Assembly (NCBI RefSeq): GCF_003185915.1
Contig: NZ_QHLZ01000003.1
Location: 296,477 to 360,476 of the forward strand
Source of the DNA: Arthrobacter psychrochitiniphilus
Lineage (GTDB): Bacteria; Actinomycetota; Actinomycetes; Actinomycetales; Micrococcaceae
Direction of reading: 5' to 3'
DNA: 64,000 nt
Shown here in pieces: positions 31,591 through 41,277 of this stretch. The first letter of the stretch is position 1; the number at the start of each line of letters is the position of its first letter. Made by a program: the position numbers and the translations under genes. Below the pieces are notes generated by a model. The model was not told the DNA's origin. It made no database searches and worked only from the letters and a program-made list of their open reading frames with translations.

Positions 31591-33180
31591 GTGACTACTC
31601 CCGCTAAGGCCCAGACTTCCCAGAAGCCCGTCCTGGTTGTGGACTACGGTGCCCAGTACGCCCAGTTGATTGCGCGCCGTGTGCGTGAGGCCAATGTGTA
31701 CTCGGAAATCGTGCCGCATACCTATACAACTGCGCAGTTGCTGGCTAAAAACCCGGCTGCCATCATCCTCTCCGGTGGACCATCAAGTGTCTACGCGGAA
31801 GGCGCACCCTCCGTAGGTGCAGACCTGTTTGAAGCCGGAATTCCTGTTTTGGGTATTTGCTACGGCTTCCAGGCCATGGCTGCCGCCCTTGGCGGTACCG
31901 TGGCTGAAACAGGAGCGCGCGAATACGGTTCCACTGAAGTGAATTTGGTGGGCGAAGACCGCTCCATTCTCAGCGCCACCGGCGCTTCCCAGACCACATG
32001 GATGAGCCACGGTGACTCTGTTCAGCAGGCTCCCGAAGGCTTCGATGTACTGGCAACTTCCGCCGGCGCTCCCGTTGCTGCCTTCGCCAATGAGGAAAAG
32101 TGCCTCTTCGGTGTGCAGTGGCACCCCGAGGTCAAGCACTCAGAGTTTGGCCAGACGGTGTTGGAGAACTTCTTGTTCAACGGCGCCAAGCTGGAAAAGA
32201 ACTGGACTGCCACCAGCATTCTGGATGAGCAGGTGGCGCTGATCCGCAAGCAGATCGGCAGCGCCAAGGTTCTGTGTGGACTCTCCGGCGGCGTTGACTC
32301 AGCCGTTGCAGCAGCCCTGGTTCAGCGCGCCGTGGGAGACCAGCTCACCTGCGTATTCGTCAACCACGGCCTGTTGCGCCAAGGCGAGGCCGAGCAGGTT
32401 GAACTCGACTTCGTGGCATCCACCGGTGCCAAGCTGTACGTTGCCAACGAGCAGGACCGCTTCCTGAACGCCCTTGCCGGTGTTTCAGATCCGGAAACCA
32501 AGCGCAAGATCATTGGCCGTGAATTCATTCGCGCCTTCGAAGAAGCCGAACGGGCCATCATGGCTGAGGCCGCTTTGGACGGCGAAGAGATTAAGTTCCT
32601 CGTCCAGGGCACCCTGTACCCGGACGTCGTCGAATCCGGCGGCGGCGAGGGCGCAGCAAACATCAAGAGCCATCACAATGTTGGCGGACTGCCCGAGGAC
32701 CTCCGTTTTGAGCTCGTGGAACCGTTGCGGGCCCTCTTCAAGGACGAAGTCCGTGCTGTCGGTGCCGAGCTTGGCCTGCCCGCCGAGATTGTTGGCCGCC
32801 AGCCGTTCCCCGGTCCAGGCCTGGGAATCCGCATTGTCGGTGAAATCACCGGCGAACGCCTGGAACTGCTCCGCAAGGCAGATGCCATTGCCCGTGCCGA
32901 GCTGACCGCAGCCGGTCTGGACAACGAGGTATGGCAGATGCCTGTTGTGCTTCTTGCCGATGTACGCAGTGTTGGTGTCATGGGCGATGGCCGCACCTAC
33001 GGACACCCGATCGTGCTGCGCCCGGTGTCCTCAGAAGATGCCATGACCGCCGATTGGTCACGCCTGCCGTACGACCTCTTGGCAAAGATCTCCAACCGAA
33101 TCACCAATGAGGTGGAAGGTGTTAACCGTGTGGTTCTGGACGTCACGTCCAAGCCGCCGGGAACCATTGAGTGGGAGTAA
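31591..33180 (+). CDS. guaA: GMP synthase (glutamine-hydrolysing)
   Basis: A 529-residue two-domain enzyme that converts XMP to GMP with ATP and glutamine. The class I amidotransferase triad is Cys90 (GICYGFQAM), His178 and Glu180 ([10 protein letters not shown]). The ATP pyrophosphatase P-loop is [15 protein letters not shown] and the C-terminal dimerisation domain ends [11 protein letters not shown] as normal. GTG start. It completes the guanine branch begun by guaB upstream. No riboswitch is visible in the 70-base leader. Confidence 0.97.
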   Translation: MTTPAKAQTSQKPVLVVDYGAQYAQLIARRVREANVYSEIVPHTYTTAQLLAKNPAAIILSGGPSSVYAEGAPSVGADLFEAGIPVLGICYGFQAMAAALGGTVAETGAREYGSTEVNLVGEDRSILSATGASQTTWMSHGDSVQQAPEGFDVLATSAGAPVAAFANEEKCLFGVQWHPEVKHSEFGQTVLENFLFNGAKLEKNWTATSILDEQVALIRKQIGSAKVLCGLSGGVDSAVAAALVQRAVGDQLTCVFVNHGLLRQGEAEQVELDFVASTGAKLYVANEQDRFLNALAGVSDPETKRKIIGREFIRAFEEAERAIMAEAALDGEEIKFLVQGTLYPDVVESGGGEGAANIKSHHNVGGLPEDLRFELVEPLRALFKDEVRAVGAELGLPAEIVGRQPFPGPGLGIRIVGEITGERLELLRKADAIARAELTAAGLDNEVWQMPVVLLADVRSVGVMGDGRTYGHPIVLRPVSSEDAMTADWSRLPYDLLAKISNRITNEVEGVNRVVLDVTSKPPGTIEWE

Positions 33181-33194
33181 TCCGGTAGGCGACG

Positions 33195-33244
33195 CTGGAG
33201 AGCGCCAAAACCCGATATTTCGGGCCTAATTTGGCGTTCTCCAG
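33195..33244 (+). terminator. Two-tier hairpin after guaA
   Basis: CTGGAGAGCGCCAAA (33195-33209) pairs with TTTGGCGTTCTCCAG (33230-33244) with one mismatch, and CCCGA-TATT-TCGGG (33211-33224) forms a perfect hairpin in the loop. It starts 14 bases past the guaA stop. The CGCT/AGCG core recalls the ACGCT palindromes elsewhere in the window. It may both end guaA transcripts and shield them. Confidence 0.72.
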
Positions 33245-33289
33245 TGTGCCGATCAGGCAAAAAGGGCTGGGCGCGATAGCCTGAATCAC

Positions 33290-36200
33290 ATGTCAGTATG
33301 GTCAAGACCGTTCCGCTCAAGTGCAGAGAAGAAGGCACCCGTGTCCGAAGTTGCAGGGCCCAAGGAGAGCTCCTTGGAGTTCCAAGCCTGGCTTGCGGGA
33401 TTGGACTCATACTCCGGTTCCGACACCGCATTGGCGTTTGCAATGACCGCACACGGCAGCATCTCTCTTACACACGCCCACCCATCGGGTCTGGCCCAGC
33501 TGCTGGCTGGCCGCAAGACCCGGCTATCTACCTTGATCCGGGAACCGGAACACTACGGCGCTGCCAAGAAGGCTGCCGCCGCGCTGCGGGCAAAGATTTT
33601 TGAACTGAGCACTGACCGCGGAATCGACGTCGGTTATCTCGGTGCCGGGATGGCCCGTTGGCCTGCCCAAACCAGTAACGAAGACAATGTTTGCGCGCCT
33701 GTCCTGTTGGCCGCCGTGGCACTAACCGTCCGCCCAGGACAGGACGACTACGAGCTCCAACTCATGGAGCAGGCACAAATTAACCCTGCCCTGGTCAAAT
33801 ACCTGGGCCAGCACACCACCATTCATATGGACGCGCTGGCGCTGGGCCGGCTGGCCTACAGCACCGCACGCTTTGATCCGGCACCCGTTCTGGACCGTGT
33901 CCGGTCATTGCTGGCACCCATTCCACACGCCACGGTGGATCATGAGCTGGTGGTATCCACGTTCGCCTTCCTCACTGATAACCTCAGTGACGCTGCATTG
34001 CTCGAGGGCACCGAACTTGTTGAGCTGGTACAGCGCCATAGCAGTGATGATGTCCTGCCTGTTGAGCTAGAACCCGACTTTTCACGCTTCGTCTCTCTGG
34101 ATGATCGCCAGCCCGAGGATGAGATCCTGGTACTGGACGCCGATCCTCAGCAGCAGTACGTACTGGACATGATCCGCGCCGGCGAATCCGTGCTGGTGTC
34201 CACCCCGCCCGGTACGGGTCAAACCCAGACGGCCATCAACGCCATCGCCCAGCTTGTCCACGACGGCAAATCCGTCCTGGTAGTGGGTGAACGGCGCGGC
34301 ACGCTCAATGAGCTGGCCCAGATTCTCAGCGAACACGATCTCGATTCGTTGTTGCTCCAACTCAGCGCCCAAAGCGGGCCGCAACAAATCAAATCGCAGC
34401 TGATCCGTGCCATCACACGCAACGAAAAAGCTGTGGAACCTACTGTGGGCAGCTTGCACGAAACCTTGGTTGATCACCGCCACCAGCTGGTGGATCATGT
34501 GGCGAGCCTGCACAACGTGCGTGAACGGTGGGGTTGTTCTCCCTACCAGGCCATGCAATCACTGGCCGAGCTGACCTCCATTCACCCGGCCCCCTCCACC
34601 ACGGTGCGGCTTAAACGCAGTGTGTTGGATAGTATCCGCGACCGCAAGGATCTCAGCTCCAGGCTGCGCCGCGCCGCCGAGCTGGGTGCCTTCAGTCAGG
34701 TGGCTGTCAGCAGCGCCTGGCATGGTGCCCGCATGGTCACCCGCAAGGAAACCGAAGGTGCCTTCGCGTTGGCGGAGCAACTACATACCCAGGTGCCAGA
34801 GTTTTCCAAGAAGATGCGCGAAGTGGCCGAATTTGGTCAGATCCGTCAGGGTAGTACTTTTGCCGAGTGGGGACGCCAGCTGAACATGCTGGTAGCCATC
34901 CGGGAAAGCCTTGATAAGTTCAGCGCCGATATTTTTGACTGGTCAACGGATGAGATGATTGCCGCGACCGCAACCACCGCATGGCGCAGGGAACACGGTA
35001 TTGATATGCCTGCCCTGCAACGGGCGCGATTCCGCCGCAATGCCAAGGACTTGGTACGCCCAGGCGTGCACATTGCAGACCTCCACGCCTCGCTGGTCCT
35101 TGTCAATGAACAAAGGGCCCTGTGGGCTGAAGCCGCCACGAGTAAGCGCCACCCCACCGTGCCTTCCGGCCTGGCGGAGCTGAGCCGCAGCTTCATTGCC
35201 CTGCGTGAAAAGCTGCTCAAGCTAGGTGCCGTTCTGGAACGCACTGTGGATGGCGGGGATCTGCTGAATTTCAACGCCAGAGAATTGGTTGGCCGGCTTG
35301 AGGCGCTGGTCGGTTCGCAGGAAACTCTGGAAACTCTGCCCGAGCGCACGCTGCTGCTTGAAGGCATGCGGGAACAAGGTCTGGGCGAGTTGCTTGAGGA
35401 CCTTGCCCAGAGGGAGGTGCCCGCCTCACAAACCAGTTCTGAACTGGAGCTGGCGTGGTGGCAGTCTGCGCTGGAAGCCATGATCAGTGGTGATGAGTAC
35501 CTTGCCATGTCCGACGGCGAGAACCTCCGCCGCTTGGAAGCTGAGTTCCGCTTGGCAGACCAGGCACATGTTGCTTCCGGACCCGGGCGTATCCGTTGGG
35601 GCTTGGCGCAGCAGTGGAAAGAGATTTTGGCTGGCCGCAACCGTCAAGGGGAGATGCTTCGCAACGTCCTCAAGGATGGGCGGGTCTCGCTGGCTGCCCT
35701 CAGTGCTCAAGCCCCGGACCTGCTCCGCAACCTGGCTCCCGTATTTGTGCTCAGTCCACTGGTGGTACCGGCAGCCATCCCTGCCGGTTACCGCTTCGAC
35801 ACGGTTCTCATTCTCGACGCCGAATCGACGTCGTTGCAGTCAGCGCTTCCCTCACTGGCACGCGCCAGCCAAGTGGTGGCCTTCGGTGACGAGCAAACTG
35901 CTTGCCCGAAGAGTTTTACGGTGGCGGTGAGCGCTCCTGATCAACGTGAGGTTGAGCAGCATCCCCTTGAAAGCATCTTTGGGGCGCTATCGAGAATTTT
36001 GCCGCGCCACAGGCTGACGGTTTCCTACCGAGCAGTTGATGAAGAGTTGATTCGCCAGCTCAGCAGTGGTTTCTACGATTCACAGCTTGAACGTCTGCCC
36101 GACGGGCGGACCGTCACCGGGCTCGAACGTGCCATCACGGTGGATTATCTGCCCGATGGCAAGGGCCTGCCCGGCAGCGACAGTGGCGGCGTGGAATCAG

Positions 36201-37447
36201 TTGTGGCTGAGGTGAACCGCGTGGTTGATCTGGTCTTTGAACATGCACGTGTGCGCCCCCGGGAATCGTTGGCCATCATCACCGCCAGTGAACGTCACGC
36301 GGTACGGGTGGCTCAGGCAATTCGCCTGCAGATGGCAAACCATCCTCTCCTGAGCGAGTTCTTTGCCTCGGGACCGGAGTCCTTCCGCGTGGTCACTGTG
36401 GACAGGGCCGCTGGTTTGGTCAGGGACAGGGTCATTTTCTCGCTCGGTTATGGCCGTACCCCGCATGGTCGGGCCCTGCACGGCTTTGGCTCGTTGTCAG
36501 AACCGGACGGTCGCGCAAAATTTGCGTTGGCCATGACACGGGCTCGTTCGCACATCCACATTGTCACGTGCTTTAGGCCTGAAGACCTTGATGGAAGCCG
36601 TCTGAGCTTTGGTGCTGTTGATTTCTTTGAACTGCTGGATCGCGAAATGGCCGGTAACTCCTTACTCGGCAACCCTGCGAGCCGGGCAGTGGATAGCGAG
36701 AAGGAAACCGGGGAAGATCCTCTCGTGGCGGATCTGGCCGACAGGCTCCGGGCCCGGGGCGCCCGTGTTTGGCACCATTATGACGGTGCCTTGGACATGG
36801 CGGCTGCACCGGATAACTTGGCGCTGTTGGGCCGCGCCGACCACGAAATCCCCGTGCCCGTTGCTGTGGAATCCGATGGTACGGCCAAGTACCAGAAGAT
36901 GAGTGTGCGTGAACGCAGCAGGCTCCGCCCGCAGATGCTCGAACGCCTGGGATGGCGCTATGTGCCGCTGTGGACCATCGAAGTCTTTACCGACCCCTCG
37001 AGCTGCGCTGACCAGATAGCCCAATACCTCGGCATGGGATCCGGTGCAGGTGAAGCTGATCTGGCATCCCTCATGGGTACCACCTTGGACACCTCCATGA
37101 CTGCGGTGATTGATTCGCCGCGTTCACGCCGCCGTCAAGGATCAGATGGTGAGCAGAGTGGCGAAACCTTAGAAGCAGCGCAGGAACAACCTGCCGTTGC
37201 CAGCACACCGAAAGAAACTGAAGAAGGAGAACGGCTCGTGGGTGAGCAAGCGGAGACTACTAGGGACGAAAACTTGGTATCCGCACCAGACGGGGCAACA
37301 GAAAATACTCCTGCACAGACAGCACCTGAATCAGAGCTGTTGCCCAAAATTGCGCCGCACGATGCCGACCACACCTGGGGCGATGACACCTCAGACCGTG
37401 GACATGACGCCTGGCTGCGAGAGAACAAACCCCCTCACTGGGGATAA
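33290..37447 (+). CDS. Large helicase-like ATPase with C-terminal endonuclease-like domain
   Basis: A 1385-residue protein. The P-loop region reads PPGTGQTQTAINAI (308-312), with Gln311 where the catalytic Walker A lysine belongs. The Walker B region is VLILDAEST (Asp843) in place of the usual DEA. The superfamily 1 C-terminal core is preserved, with LGYGRTPHGR and AMTRARSHIHIV (Arg motif at 1083-1086). Residues about 1150-1240 fit a Vsr/MTES_1575-type nuclease fold: D1184, E1194 in VESDG, then RSRLRPQMLERLGWRYVPLW. The last 110 residues are disordered and acidic and end DAWLRENKPPHWG. ATG 33290 has a poor ribosome site; GTG 33341 with GAAGG in front may be the true start. Function unknown. 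Confidence 0.75.
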   Translation: MSVWSRPFRSSAEKKAPVSEVAGPKESSLEFQAWLAGLDSYSGSDTALAFAMTAHGSISLTHAHPSGLAQLLAGRKTRLSTLIREPEHYGAAKKAAAALRAKIFELSTDRGIDVGYLGAGMARWPAQTSNEDNVCAPVLLAAVALTVRPGQDDYELQLMEQAQINPALVKYLGQHTTIHMDALALGRLAYSTARFDPAPVLDRVRSLLAPIPHATVDHELVVSTFAFLTDNLSDAALLEGTELVELVQRHSSDDVLPVELEPDFSRFVSLDDRQPEDEILVLDADPQQQYVLDMIRAGESVLVSTPPGTGQTQTAINAIAQLVHDGKSVLVVGERRGTLNELAQILSEHDLDSLLLQLSAQSGPQQIKSQLIRAITRNEKAVEPTVGSLHETLVDHRHQLVDHVASLHNVRERWGCSPYQAMQSLAELTSIHPAPSTTVRLKRSVLDSIRDRKDLSSRLRRAAELGAFSQVAVSSAWHGARMVTRKETEGAFALAEQLHTQVPEFSKKMREVAEFGQIRQGSTFAEWGRQLNMLVAIRESLDKFSADIFDWSTDEMIAATATTAWRREHGIDMPALQRARFRRNAKDLVRPGVHIADLHASLVLVNEQRALWAEAATSKRHPTVPSGLAELSRSFIALREKLLKLGAVLERTVDGGDLLNFNARELVGRLEALVGSQETLETLPERTLLLEGMREQGLGELLEDLAQREVPASQTSSELELAWWQSALEAMISGDEYLAMSDGENLRRLEAEFRLADQAHVASGPGRIRWGLAQQWKEILAGRNRQGEMLRNVLKDGRVSLAALSAQAPDLLRNLAPVFVLSPLVVPAAIPAGYRFDTVLILDAESTSLQSALPSLARASQVVAFGDEQTACPKSFTVAVSAPDQREVEQHPLESIFGALSRILPRHRLTVSYRAVDEELIRQLSSGFYDSQLERLPDGRTVTGLERAITVDYLPDGKGLPGSDSGGVESVVAEVNRVVDLVFEHARVRPRESLAIITASERHAVRVAQAIRLQMANHPLLSEFFASGPESFRVVTVDRAAGLVRDRVIFSLGYGRTPHGRALHGFGSLSEPDGRAKFALAMTRARSHIHIVTCFRPEDLDGSRLSFGAVDFFELLDREMAGNSLLGNPASRAVDSEKETGEDPLVADLADRLRARGARVWHHYDGALDMAAAPDNLALLGRADHEIPVPVAVESDGTAKYQKMSVRERSRLRPQMLERLGWRYVPLWTIEVFTDPSSCADQIAQYLGMGSGAGEADLASLMGTTLDTSMTAVIDSPRSRRRQGSDGEQSGETLEAAQEQPAVASTPKETEEGERLVGEQAETTRDENLVSAPDGATENTPAQTAPESELLPKIAPHDADHTWGDDTSDRGHDAWLRENKPPHWG

Positions 37448-37464
37448 AGAATGTTAGGACCACT

Positions 37465-37977
37465 ATGGCCACGCCGCCAAAAATCCCCGGCCTGAATGCC
37501 TTTCGCCAGGACAAGCCCGGAACCCGCAGGCCCGTAACACCACGATTAGTTACAGCGGCTGCCAGGCTCCTCTGGCTTGCCGCGATCATGCAGATTGTTG
37601 CAAGCGTTTTTGCCCTGATACATGCTGCCTCACCTGATAGACGTGCAGCTCTGGAAGAGCAGATTGCTGCGATGGCCGGCAAGACGCCCAGCATCGAAGC
37701 CTACCAAAACATGGGTGTGCTCACAGTGGTCCTGGCGGGGCTGGTGACAGCCGGTGCTTATGTATTTTTCAGCTTTTACCTGACCCGTGGCAGAACCTGG
37801 GCACGCTCTGCTAGTGGGGTCCTCGTAGCGCTGACACTCATACAGCTGGTGGGCGTCAGCTACCCGGAAGGGTTTACTACCTTGGCCCAGGTGGTTTTGG
37901 GTGGCGTGGCAGTATCCCTGTGCTATTTGCCTGAATCCAGTAGGTTCTTCGCCCAGGTGAAAGCGTCCCGCTCCTAG
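37465..37977 (+). CDS. Hypothetical four-helix membrane protein
   Basis: A 170-residue membrane protein with hydrophobic segments at about 27-47, 78-98, 105-125 and 128-150. The N-terminus is basic and proline rich (PPKIPGLNAFRQDKPGTRRP). No catalytic motif was recognised. Its start lies 17 bases beyond the stop of the helicase-like gene, so it may be co-transcribed with it. The stop overlaps the converging SAF-domain gene by 4 bases. Confidence 0.7.
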   Translation: MATPPKIPGLNAFRQDKPGTRRPVTPRLVTAAARLLWLAAIMQIVASVFALIHAASPDRRAALEEQIAAMAGKTPSIEAYQNMGVLTVVLAGLVTAGAYVFFSFYLTRGRTWARSASGVLVALTLIQLVGVSYPEGFTTLAQVVLGGVAVSLCYLPESSRFFAQVKASRS

Positions 37978-38864
37978 CCGCGCCCTTTGCTAGGCTCTTT
38001 GATGGGCATTTTGAGCACTGGCGTGGGGGCGTCTTGTGGAACGATGATCAAAAATACCTTGCCATAGCCGCTGGCGCCCGCAAGTTGCAGAGCCTGGTCA
38101 GCGGAAGCCGCCACAACTACCAAGCCCTCAACGTTCTGGGTAGCCAGAAGCGTGTTTGCCGGGGCCGAATCTGGTATCCAAAGAACAGGGACAGCCGCGG
38201 CTAGTACCTCGTTGCGCACGGGTCCGTCCAATGCTTCGGAGCGGCTGAGCACCACCGTCACTAATTGGCCCTGGCTCAACAAGGCAAGCGTTGAGGGATC
38301 GCTGACCCGCAAGGGGACAGCTGCCGTCCCCGGAGGTGAGCCTATGAGGAGTTCATTGCCCAGCAGCGAGGCATCTGTCAGGACTTCGCCCCGCCGTACA
38401 GGGCCAGAGAGTTGGCGGCCCTGCCACACACTCTGGCGCGAATCCTGAGTTAGAGTCTGCGCCGGATACTGCGCTGGAGCTTGTGGCCGTTCCTGTGGCA
38501 GCCCTGTGGTCTTACTGGGGCTCGGGGACCCGGCCAGGTCCGGCGAAAACGCCCCGTCTGGCACCATGGCGTGTGCCACGGCTGCCGGCACCACATCGGC
38601 GCGACCAAGAGTGTGTCCCGCAGGTAGATCCCGCGATGCCAGAAGAACCTGGTCAGTTGCTGCTGCGGAGGGGGTCAGTAGTTGCACGCTCAACGCAGCA
38701 GCCAAGCATAAAAGTAGTGCTGCCAGTAGCCGTTTGCGGCGCTTGGCAACCCGCAGCAGCCTCGCAAAAGCAGTGGGCCGTGAGGAGTGATTCGCCCAGC
38801 TATTCCACTGCCACGAAGGGCCTGGGAAGGACTGTGCTTTTGAGGGAGACCGGGCTGTCTTCAT
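37974..38864 (-). CDS. SAF domain (CpaB/RcpC-like) protein
   Basis: A 296-residue protein with one membrane helix near residues 44-62 and a SAF domain (VLLASRDLPAGHTLGRADVVP) on the outer side. A region of repeated Gln/Pro follows, then AVPLRVSDPSTLALLSQGQLVTVVLSRSEA and ALQLAGASGYGKVFLIIVPQ. The fold is shared with the Flp pilus assembly protein CpaB and with flagellar P-ring chaperones. No tad/flp pilus gene lies beside it, so the pilus link is uncertain. Many actinobacteria carry such a solitary gene beside fmdB. Confidence 0.78.
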   Translation of the reverse strand: MKTARSPSKAQSFPGPSWQWNSWANHSSRPTAFARLLRVAKRRKRLLAALLLCLAAALSVQLLTPSAAATDQVLLASRDLPAGHTLGRADVVPAAVAHAMVPDGAFSPDLAGSPSPSKTTGLPQERPQAPAQYPAQTLTQDSRQSVWQGRQLSGPVRRGEVLTDASLLGNELLIGSPPGTAAVPLRVSDPSTLALLSQGQLVTVVLSRSEALDGPVRNEVLAAAVPVLWIPDSAPANTLLATQNVEGLVVVAASADQALQLAGASGYGKVFLIIVPQDAPTPVLKMPIKEPSKGRG

Positions 38865-39063
38865 GAGTCCACGGTAGGGATTCCCAGGGCACTAAAAAAG
38901 GTGCGCTAACGGGATTGTGGAGAACTCAACCGCGGTTGCACGTGTGAGGGAAGTAGCAGTTCTAGTACTTGGGGCAGAGAATTTTTTGGCAGGATTCTAG
39001 CCTGGGTTTCACCCGCAATGAGGTTAGCCCGGGTTCAACCAGTGCGCGGATTGGCAAGGAGTC

Positions 39064-39393
39064 TCAGCTGGTCGAGCTGCCAGAGCTGGCAGCAACAGGA
39101 GTCTTGGACGGGCTACTGGGAGCGCTTGCCGAGCCTGAGGAAGCAGATTCTGAGCCAGCTGAGCCGGCACTGGATCCGGTTGTTGCAGAAGCGGCGGCAG
39201 GCACGGAACTTGAGGTGCTGCGGGAATCAGTACGGTAGAAACCTGATCCCTTGAAAACCACGCCCACAGAGTTGAACTTTTTGCGCAGCGTGCCGCGGCA
39301 TTCGGGGCAGACACTCAGGGAGTCCTCGGAAAAGGTCTGCTGGATGTCAAAAGCGTGGCCGCAATCTTTGCAGGCGTAAGCGTACGTGGGCAC
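39064..39393 (-). CDS. FmdB family zinc-ribbon protein
   Basis: A 109-residue protein with an N-terminal zinc ribbon: PTYAYACKDCGHAFD and VCPECRGTLRKKF give the CxxC...CxxC pairs. It is followed by VGVVFKGSGFYRTDSR, which is invariant in actinobacterial members, and a long Ser/Ala/Gly tail without structure. Function unknown; the family is named for a regulator of formamidase. GTG 39393 follows AGGAGG with a 7-base spacer; the frame is open upstream to 39543, but that extension has no ribosome site. Confidence 0.88.
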   Translation of the reverse strand: MPTYAYACKDCGHAFDIQQTFSEDSLSVCPECRGTLRKKFNSVGVVFKGSGFYRTDSRSTSSSVPAAASATTGSSAGSAGSESASSGSASAPSSPSKTPVAASSGSSTS

Positions 39394-39596
39394 TGAAGTT
39401 CCTCCTGGATGCATGCTTAAGGACCTTGTAATTGACAGCGATTCGGCTGGCAATCCACGGTCCCTAACACTAATTCTATCACCGGCAGTCACAATGCCTT
39501 GTGGGGAGCGTTGCCTGTGGGAAACATTAGAGGAGGGCGTCATTGCTATACCTCGTGGTTGGGCCTAACTAGCTGACTCGGGCAGTAGCTGCGGGC

Positions 39597-40289
39597 TTAG
39601 AGAATTGCTGCTCGGCCAAGGGGAATCCAGGCTGAGGGAGTCAACGCATAGTTGACGGGCATATCGAGGCTGTTGTGTGGGAGATCTCCGGCGGGCAGGA
39701 ATTCATTGTCATAGATCACTGCAGCCAGCGGGACTCCGGGGGAACGGGCCAGGAACCTGTCGTAGTAGCCGCCGCCTTGGCCCAGACGTGCACCTGTTGC
39801 ATCTACCGCCAACGCCGGAACAATGATTGCCAGGACCTGCGCCCCGGCACGTGCCGAAGCTGGCGCCCCAGAAGGTGCCGCCGAAGAAGGCGCCACCGAA
39901 GAGTCGCCTGCGAGTTCCTCGTAGGAGGCGCGGGGGCCGCACGGCTCCATAACGGGGGCGAGGGTGCTCCTGACGAGTTCGGACTGGGGGTCCCACCGGA
40001 CCCAACTGAGCTGAAAATCGGGTTCGCACACTGGTACATGAACCTTGTAGCCTGCCGCAGTGCAGGCCCGCAGAAGCTCCGCAGTGGGGGGCTCGTGAGC
40101 TGTTGATATATAGGCAAGAACAATCATGCCGGGATGGCTGCCGTTCAAGGCGGCGAGCCATTCCAGGGTCACTCTTGCCAGGTGGGCGCCGTCTGAACCC
40201 ACCGTTTCGGGGCCCACGGCGGAATTGGTGCCCGCTCGGCGTCGTGCTCTTAGGCGGGCGCGCAAGGAAACTTTGCTCGGGAGGGCCAC
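39597..40289 (-). CDS. 5-formyltetrahydrofolate cyclo-ligase
   Basis: A 230-residue enzyme that converts 5-formyl-THF to 5,10-methenyl-THF with ATP. SLRARLRARRR at the start and GARLGQGGGYYDRFLA near the end are the family's substrate- and ATP-binding motifs. Compared with usual members (about 190 residues), there is an insert of Ser, Ala, Pro and Gly at about 128-150, probably a surface loop. Located between fmdB and galU, the common Micrococcaceae order. Confidence 0.9.
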   Translation of the reverse strand: MALPSKVSLRARLRARRRAGTNSAVGPETVGSDGAHLARVTLEWLAALNGSHPGMIVLAYISTAHEPPTAELLRACTAAGYKVHVPVCEPDFQLSWVRWDPQSELVRSTLAPVMEPCGPRASYEELAGDSSVAPSSAAPSGAPASARAGAQVLAIIVPALAVDATGARLGQGGGYYDRFLARSPGVPLAAVIYDNEFLPAGDLPHNSLDMPVNYALTPSAWIPLGRAAIL

Positions 40290-40370
40290 TGCGCTCCAAT
40301 CAGTGCGGGGGAAATGATGTCCAGATTACAATAGCGGGGGAATTCTGCGGAGTTCGGTTACTCTTGGGGC

Positions 40371-41273
40371 ATGACTTCTGCACAGCATGTACGTAAAGCG
40401 GTAATTCCAGCAGCTGGTTTGGGGACCCGATTCCTGCCCGCGACCAAGGCCATGCCCAAGGAAATGTTGCCAGTTGTTGACAAGCCTGCCATTCAATACG
40501 TGGTTCAGGAAGCTGTCAACGCCGGACTGACCGATGTTTTGATGATTACAGGGCGCAACAAGCGCGCCTTGGAAGACCACTTTGACCGGGTTCCGGTCAC
40601 CGAGCAACTGCTGGAGGAAAAGGGCGATCGCGAACGTCTCGCGGCGGTCCAGCATGCCACCGACCTCGGCGAAATTCACTATGTCCGCCAGGGTGACCCC
40701 AAGGGTCTGGGGCACGCAGTGTTGCGCGCCAAGACTCACGTGGGCAACGAGCCGTTTGCGGTTCTGCTCGGTGATGACTTGATCGATGAGCGCGATGAAC
40801 TGCTGACCACCATGATCGAAGTTCAGGAACGCACCGGCGGCTCCGTGGTGGCGTTGATTGAAGTTCCTGCGGACAAGATTTCTTCCTATGGCTGTGCCGA
40901 TATGACAGTGATCGAGGGGGAGAACTATGTTCGGGTCAACCATCTGGTGGAGAAGCCCTCTAGAGAGGAAGCCCCGTCCAACCTGGCCGTCATTGGCCGC
41001 TATGTGCTGCACCCGGCAGTATTTGAAGTCCTTGAACACACGGCACCCGGACGCGGCAATGAAATTCAGCTGACCGACGCACTCCAAACCCTGGCAACTA
41101 TGGAGGGCGAAGGCGGCGGGGTCTACGGTGTGGTGTTCCGCGGCCGCCGCTACGACACGGGAGATAAGCTCAGCTACTTGAAAGCTGTTGTGACGCTGGC
41201 CTGCGAAAGCGAAGATCTGGGCGAGGATCTACGCGAATGGTTGGGCGAATTCACCGCCGAACTCAAGGCATAA
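40371..41273 (+). CDS. galU: UTP-glucose-1-phosphate uridylyltransferase
   Basis: A 300-residue nucleotidyltransferase that makes UDP-glucose for cell-wall glycans, trehalose and capsule. The N-terminal AVIPAAGLGTRFLPATKAMPKEMLPVVDKP is spread over the G-loop and the uridine-binding region, and FAVLLGDDLID and EKPSREEAPSNLAVIGRYVL are further marks. Divergent from the 5-FTHF cyclo-ligase gene; a GNAT gene follows 4 bases after the stop. Confidence 0.96.
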   Translation: MTSAQHVRKAVIPAAGLGTRFLPATKAMPKEMLPVVDKPAIQYVVQEAVNAGLTDVLMITGRNKRALEDHFDRVPVTEQLLEEKGDRERLAAVQHATDLGEIHYVRQGDPKGLGHAVLRAKTHVGNEPFAVLLGDDLIDERDELLTTMIEVQERTGGSVVALIEVPADKISSYGCADMTVIEGENYVRVNHLVEKPSREEAPSNLAVIGRYVLHPAVFEVLEHTAPGRGNEIQLTDALQTLATMEGEGGGVYGVVFRGRRYDTGDKLSYLKAVVTLACESEDLGEDLREWLGEFTAELKA

Positions 41274-41277
41274 CTGC

